From Candidatus Komeilibacteria bacterium CG11_big_fil_rev_8_21_14_0_20_36_20 (lineage in GTDB: Bacteria; Patescibacteriota; Patescibacteriia; UBA1558; GWA2-36-10), in contig PCWQ01000006.1 in assembly GCA_002787405.1 (NCBI GenBank), forward strand, positions 1 through 52,139: 52,139 bases of DNA. The letters are read 5' to 3'. How positions within the stretch are numbered: the first letter of the stretch is position 1; each line of letters begins with the position of its first letter. Below are positions 48,597 to 52,139 of the stretch, piece by piece. The notes under the pieces are model-generated. The model searched no databases. It had not been told where the DNA came from and worked only from the letters and a program-made list of their open reading frames with translations. The position numbers and the translations under genes were made by a program.

Positions 48597-51272
48597 ATGT
48601 TAAGCAAGAAAATTAATTGGCACAGTCTGAATTTGGCAGATATTTATAAAAAACTGGACAGTTCTAAAAATGGGCTGATTGTTCAGGAAGCCAAGAAACG
48701 TTTATCCAAATATAAACCAAATGTTTTAGCTGAAGACAGTAAGTTTTCACCGGGGCGTCTTTTTTTATCACAGTTTAAGAGCGCTTTAGTTTATGTTCTA
48801 TTGGTGGCCGGCTTGGTAAGCATTTTTTTCGGGGAAATTATTGATGTCTATGTTATTTTTGCAGCAGTGCTTTTAAATGTGGTGGTTGGGTTTATTCAGG
48901 AATATAAAGCCAATAAATCTTTAGACAAACTAAATAAGGTTGTAAAACATGAAACCGTAGTTATCAGAAATGGGCATGAACAGAAAGTTGAATCAAGAGA
49001 TTTAGCGCCGGGTGATGTAATTATTTTGAAGGCAGGCGATAGAGTTTCGGCTGACGCTCGTTTAATTCAAGTTAATGATGTTGAGGTCAACGAGGCCTCT
49101 TTAACCGGTGAATCATGGCCAGTCAAAAAACAACTAAAACCATTGGAGGTTGGTACGGTTTTAGCTGAGCGCAGCAATATGGTTTTTATGGGTACTTTAG
49201 TGGTGGATGGGAAAGGTCAAGCAATCATTACTGATACTGGTCTTAATACAGAGATGGGTCGGATCACAGCTTTACTTAAAGAAACCAAAGAGGAAAAGAC
49301 GCCACTACAGAACAAGCTAGACTCTTTTGCTCAGAATATTACTAAGATTGTGGTAGCTATTGCTTTCCTTATTTTTATTTTAGGGCTTTTGCAGGGTTAT
49401 GAATGGTCATATATTTTTACAGTTTCTGTGGCAGTCGCTGTTTCCGCCATTCCGGAGGGCTTAGTGATTAGCATGACGATGATTTTAACCGTTGGTATGC
49501 AGCGTATTTTGAAAAATAACGGTTTAGTGCGTAAGTTAATTTCTGCTGAAACCTTGGGCTCAACTACTATTATTTGTACTGATAAAACTGGCACTTTAAC
49601 TGAAGGAGAGATGAAGGTGACTAATATTATTACCCATAGTTATCAGTTGGATCTAGCGACGGATTCCTTAAAAGATATAAAGATAGATAAAGAGTTACAG
49701 ATTTTTTTGCAAATTGCGGTTCTCTGTAATGATTCAATCATTCAGAATGAAAAAGATGCTCGTGAGGATTGGATGGTGATTGGCACACCGACAGAAAAGG
49801 CCTTATTGTTATTTGGAGCGCAAGGTAAAGATGTTACAGAGTTACGCCAGCATTTTATTCGTTTGGAGGAAATTACTTTTGACTCACAGCGAAAATACAT
49901 GGTTACTAGGCATAATTTTGATAAACAGCAAGACATAGTTTTTTTAAAAGGAGCGCCGGAAAAGATATTATCTTTTTCCGAGAATTATTTGCAGGTATCA
50001 AAAACAATTCATTTAACTACTGTTAGCCGCAAATATTTTCAGGATCGCTGGGAAACTTTAAGTAAGAGAGGTTTAAGAGTTTTGGCTGGAGCTTATAAAA
50101 TAATTCCCAAAAACTTTAAGGGTCTAGAGACATGTAAAGAGCAGCCCTTTGGCTTAACTTTTGTCGGTATTTGGGGATTGTCTGATCCTCTTCGTCCGGA
50201 AGCCAAAGAAACCCTAAAGAAAACATTATCAGCCGGTATTAATACAATTATCATTACGGGGGATAATAAATTTACAGCTCATAAAATTGCTCAAGACCTT
50301 GGTTTAAATGTTGATAGCGATAATATTATTACTGGCGACGAATTGCTTAAGATAGATGATAAAGAGCTGGATTCAAAAATTAGAACTATTAAAGTTTACG
50401 CTCGGGTTACGCCAGCTGATAAATTGAGAATTGTGAAGGCCTGGCAAAAAAAAGGAGAGGTAGTCTCTATGACCGGCGATGGTATTAATGACGCGCCGGC
50501 CTTAAAGGCGGCAGATATTGGAGTAGTTGTTAGCAGTGGTTCAGATGTCGCTAAAGAAACGGCGGATTTGGTTTTATTGGATAATAATTTTAATACGATT
50601 GTTATGGCGATTAAGCAGGGGCGGGTTATTTTTGCTAATATCCGCAAAGTGATACTCTATTTATTGGCGGACAGTTTTTCGGAAATAATTATTGTAGTCG
50701 GTAGTTTATTTTTTCGAGTGCCTTTACCTTTGGTGGCAGCGCAGATTTTATGGGTCAATCTGGTCGGCGATGGATTTCCGGCCTTGGCTTTGACCATGGA
50801 ACCGGAAGATAAGGAAATCATGGATCAGGGATACAAACAGAGTAAATCTCTCTTGAATTTTGAAAATAAATTTTTAATTGCCACTATCAGCGTGGTAACT
50901 GGCGTGACTAGTTTATGGTTATTTCATTATTTTTGGCATAAAACAGGCGATATAGATTTAGCTCGCACTGTTACTTTCACTGCTTTGGGTATTGATACCT
51001 TATTTTTTGTCTTTAGTATTAAAAATTTAAGACATAGCATATTTAGCTCTAAGCCATTTCTTAATAAATATCTTAATGCGGCTGTTCTAATGGGTTTTAT
51101 TATTCAATTGGCGGCTGTTTATCTGCCGGTTTTTAATAAATTTTTAAGAACAGAGCCGTTGGGTTGGACTGAATGGGAGATTATTCTAGTGGTGATTATA
51201 TCGACTTTGGTTATAATTGAGATTATTAAAGCTGTCTTTATTTATTATCAGCGGAAAATAATTAATAAATAA
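48597..51272 (+). CDS. Type II cation-transporting P-type ATPase
   Basis: The protein has 891 residues from ATG 48597, which follows GGAAAGGA by 5 bases; the track's TTG at 48582 overlaps that site. Order: N-terminal cation ATPase domain, helices M1-M2, actuator (LTGES), M3-M4 with SAIPEGL, the phosphorylation site CTDKTGTLTEG (Asp about 331), nucleotide domain, MTGDGINDAPALKAADIG hinge, then M5-M10. It matches Ca2+- or Na+-type pumps; the PEGL in M4 is shared by both. The ion cannot be fixed by eye. A NUDIX gene follows after 3 bases. Confidence 0.93.
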   Translation: MLSKKINWHSLNLADIYKKLDSSKNGLIVQEAKKRLSKYKPNVLAEDSKFSPGRLFLSQFKSALVYVLLVAGLVSIFFGEIIDVYVIFAAVLLNVVVGFIQEYKANKSLDKLNKVVKHETVVIRNGHEQKVESRDLAPGDVIILKAGDRVSADARLIQVNDVEVNEASLTGESWPVKKQLKPLEVGTVLAERSNMVFMGTLVVDGKGQAIITDTGLNTEMGRITALLKETKEEKTPLQNKLDSFAQNITKIVVAIAFLIFILGLLQGYEWSYIFTVSVAVAVSAIPEGLVISMTMILTVGMQRILKNNGLVRKLISAETLGSTTIICTDKTGTLTEGEMKVTNIITHSYQLDLATDSLKDIKIDKELQIFLQIAVLCNDSIIQNEKDAREDWMVIGTPTEKALLLFGAQGKDVTELRQHFIRLEEITFDSQRKYMVTRHNFDKQQDIVFLKGAPEKILSFSENYLQVSKTIHLTTVSRKYFQDRWETLSKRGLRVLAGAYKIIPKNFKGLETCKEQPFGLTFVGIWGLSDPLRPEAKETLKKTLSAGINTIIITGDNKFTAHKIAQDLGLNVDSDNIITGDELLKIDDKELDSKIRTIKVYARVTPADKLRIVKAWQKKGEVVSMTGDGINDAPALKAADIGVVVSSGSDVAKETADLVLLDNNFNTIVMAIKQGRVIFANIRKVILYLLADSFSEIIIVVGSLFFRVPLPLVAAQILWVNLVGDGFPALALTMEPEDKEIMDQGYKQSKSLLNFENKFLIATISVVTGVTSLWLFHYFWHKTGDIDLARTVTFTALGIDTLFFVFSIKNLRHSIFSSKPFLNKYLNAAVLMGFIIQLAAVYLPVFNKFLRTEPLGWTEWEIILVVIISTLVIIEIIKAVFIYYQRKIINK

Positions 51273-51275
51273 ATT

Positions 51276-51767
51276 ATGGATAGAATAATTTGTCGCGATC
51301 TAGACAATAATAAATGGGAGACTGATTCAGATAAATTAATCTTCAGACCTTCAATTTACGGAGTCTTAATTAAAGATAATAAGGTGTTATTGTCAAAACA
51401 ATGGGACGGCTACGATCTGCCAGGCGGGGGAATAAAAATTAGTGAGACTATTGAGCAGGCATTAAAGAGGGAATTTTTTGAAGAGGCTGGCTTAAAGATA
51501 GAACCGATTAAACCTATTCATTGTCAGACATCTTTTTTTAAACCAACTCGTTCTAAAAATCGAAGCAAAGAATATTGGCATTCTATTTTGATTTATTTTC
51601 TGGTTAAGAAAATTGGCGGCCAGCTTTCCAAAGACTATTTCGATGGAGAAGAACAAGATTATGCTGATTTGCCAGAGTGGGTGAAAATTAAAAAAATAGA
51701 CCAGATCAAGTTTTACAATTCAATTGATAGTGTGAAAATCATCAAAAAAGCAGCAGATAGTATTTAA
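51276..51767 (+). CDS. NUDIX hydrolase
   Basis: The 163-residue protein has a complete Nudix box at about residues 49-71: GGGIKISETIEQALKREFFEEAG, matching GX5EX7REUXEEXGU. The loop following (TSFFKPTRSKNRSKEYWHSIL) is basic. It is likely a housecleaning enzyme for damaged nucleotides or sugars, but the substrate is unknown. It is co-transcribed with the ATPase. It is not closely similar to the NUDIX protein at 2898. Confidence 0.88.
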   Translation: MDRIICRDLDNNKWETDSDKLIFRPSIYGVLIKDNKVLLSKQWDGYDLPGGGIKISETIEQALKREFFEEAGLKIEPIKPIHCQTSFFKPTRSKNRSKEYWHSILIYFLVKKIGGQLSKDYFDGEEQDYADLPEWVKIKKIDQIKFYNSIDSVKIIKKAADSI

Positions 51768-51779
51768 TTTTTAATTTTC

Positions 51780-51809
51780 TTTACATCTTATTTTTTCTTG
51801 TGCTATGAT
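51780..51809 (+). promoter_or_regulatory. Possible promoter of the terminal Cys-motif ORF
   Basis: TTTACA and TATGAT are 18 bases apart. An AGAGGAGG ribosome-like site appears at 51850, but no good start codon follows it before the TTG at 51930. Confidence 0.45.
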
Positions 51810-51929
51810 TATTATATAGACCTATAGTCAAAGTTCTTTATATCAAATTTAGAGGAGGTTGGATAATAAGACATCTAGTCATTCATAATCTAACATCAAA
51901 TGCTTACCTATTAAAGGCTCGGAGGCATT

Positions 51930-52019
51930 TTGGAAAAAACACAATCTAAAAAAAAGAATGGAGAAACTGATGGTATTTGTCCTTTTTGTCAGCAGAATGA
52001 TCTGTACCCCAAAAAGTAG
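51930..52019 (+). pseudogene. Truncated zinc-ribbon-like ORF
   Basis: A TTG start 6 bases after GGAGG gives EKTQSKKKNGETDGICPFCQ, then QNDLYPKK and TAG. The CPFC pair is half of a zinc ribbon. The last residues fall inside an IS-like inverted repeat (about 51991 onward), so the gene was probably cut by an insertion. No start with ATG exists. Confidence 0.4.
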
Positions 52020-52139
52020 ACACAATGTGTCTCTTTTTGTAACCTTAACTAAGATATGGTGGGTACCCATTTCTTTAGACAATCTGTCTATACTCTAATT
52101 GGCACATAATTAGTTAATAATCTTTGCTTCCTAGCATAT
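51991..52139. mobile_element. Putative IS3-type insertion-sequence end, continues past the window
   Basis: TGTACCCCAAAAAGTAGACA resembles the terminal inverted repeats of IS3/IS150-group elements, which commonly carry CCCAAAAAGT(T/A)GACA. AAAAAGTAGACA and TGTCTCTTTTT pair around CAATG, and the hairpin could also stop transcription into the element. No transposase is readable in the ~120 bases left. Orientation and family are uncertain. Confidence 0.4.

Noticed and set aside
51879-52082. 67-residue minus-strand ORF at the right edge
   Set aside because: It runs through the inverted repeat and has no recognisable domain. A transposase end could not be shown.

Overview
The window looks like a chromosomal piece of a low-GC member of the Patescibacteria (CPR), most like Parcubacteria and relatives. 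This rests on gene style and content: many short AT-rich genes, several with 7TM histidine-kinase sensor domains; a reduced lower-glycolysis operon; a clipped dcw cluster (mraZ-rsmH-ftsL-ftsI-murF); repeat-bearing secreted proteins; and GC-rich palindromic repeats between genes. TGA, TAA and TAG all act as stops, so the code appears standard. The lineage is inferred by eye, without a tree.

Layout. 1-6.2 kb: an RHS-core remnant, a secreted repeat protein, a DUF4173-type membrane protein, a NUDIX hydrolase, a HigBA toxin-antitoxin pair followed by a YgjV-like membrane protein, and a GT-C glycosyltransferase split by one in-frame TAG. 6.2-8.1 kb: cysS, then a separate transcription unit encoding a 24-residue lipoprotein-like peptide. 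8.1-19.4 kb is the accessory core: an orphan 7TM+GAF sensor, two decayed mini-RHS toxin genes sharing a 139-bp direct repeat, two tandem 7TM-only genes, a degenerate asparaginase-like gene paired with a deoxyribosyltransferase-like gene, an alpha/beta hydrolase, a methyltransferase, and a 936-residue hybrid histidine kinase whose sensor half and signalling half differ visibly in base composition.

19.5-29 kb: pgk, eno and two tandem gpmI genes (lower glycolysis), then envelope genes (a DUF212 protein, uppP, manC, mltG). 29-30.3 kb: rplJ-rplL behind an L10 leader with an apparent attenuator. 30.3-33.4 kb: a degenerate PP2C-like/beta-propeller membrane protein, a winged-helix regulator and a TsaB-like fragment. 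33.5-38.8 kb: the short dcw cluster and tRNA-Glu, with two copies of a GC-rich hairpin repeat. 38.9-48.5 kb: nitroreductase, a porin-like beta-barrel protein that is odd for CPR, rplU, recR-ybaB-dnaB, tRNA-Lys, a cytochrome b5 / ferric-reductase-like pair, tRNA-Ser, tRNA-Val and argS. 48.6-52.1 kb: a type II P-type ATPase, a NUDIX hydrolase, and what looks like an IS3-type insertion-sequence end running off the right edge.

How it works together. Most of the window is housekeeping: glycolysis, wall synthesis, translation and replication. The 7.7-19.4 kb block mixes polymorphic-toxin debris with repeated copies of one sensor domain. The strongest candidate for something new is that this block stores 7TM sensor halves without kinases near a complete kinase whose own 7TM half looks recently replaced. 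Everything about exchange is inference and needs comparison with sister genomes.
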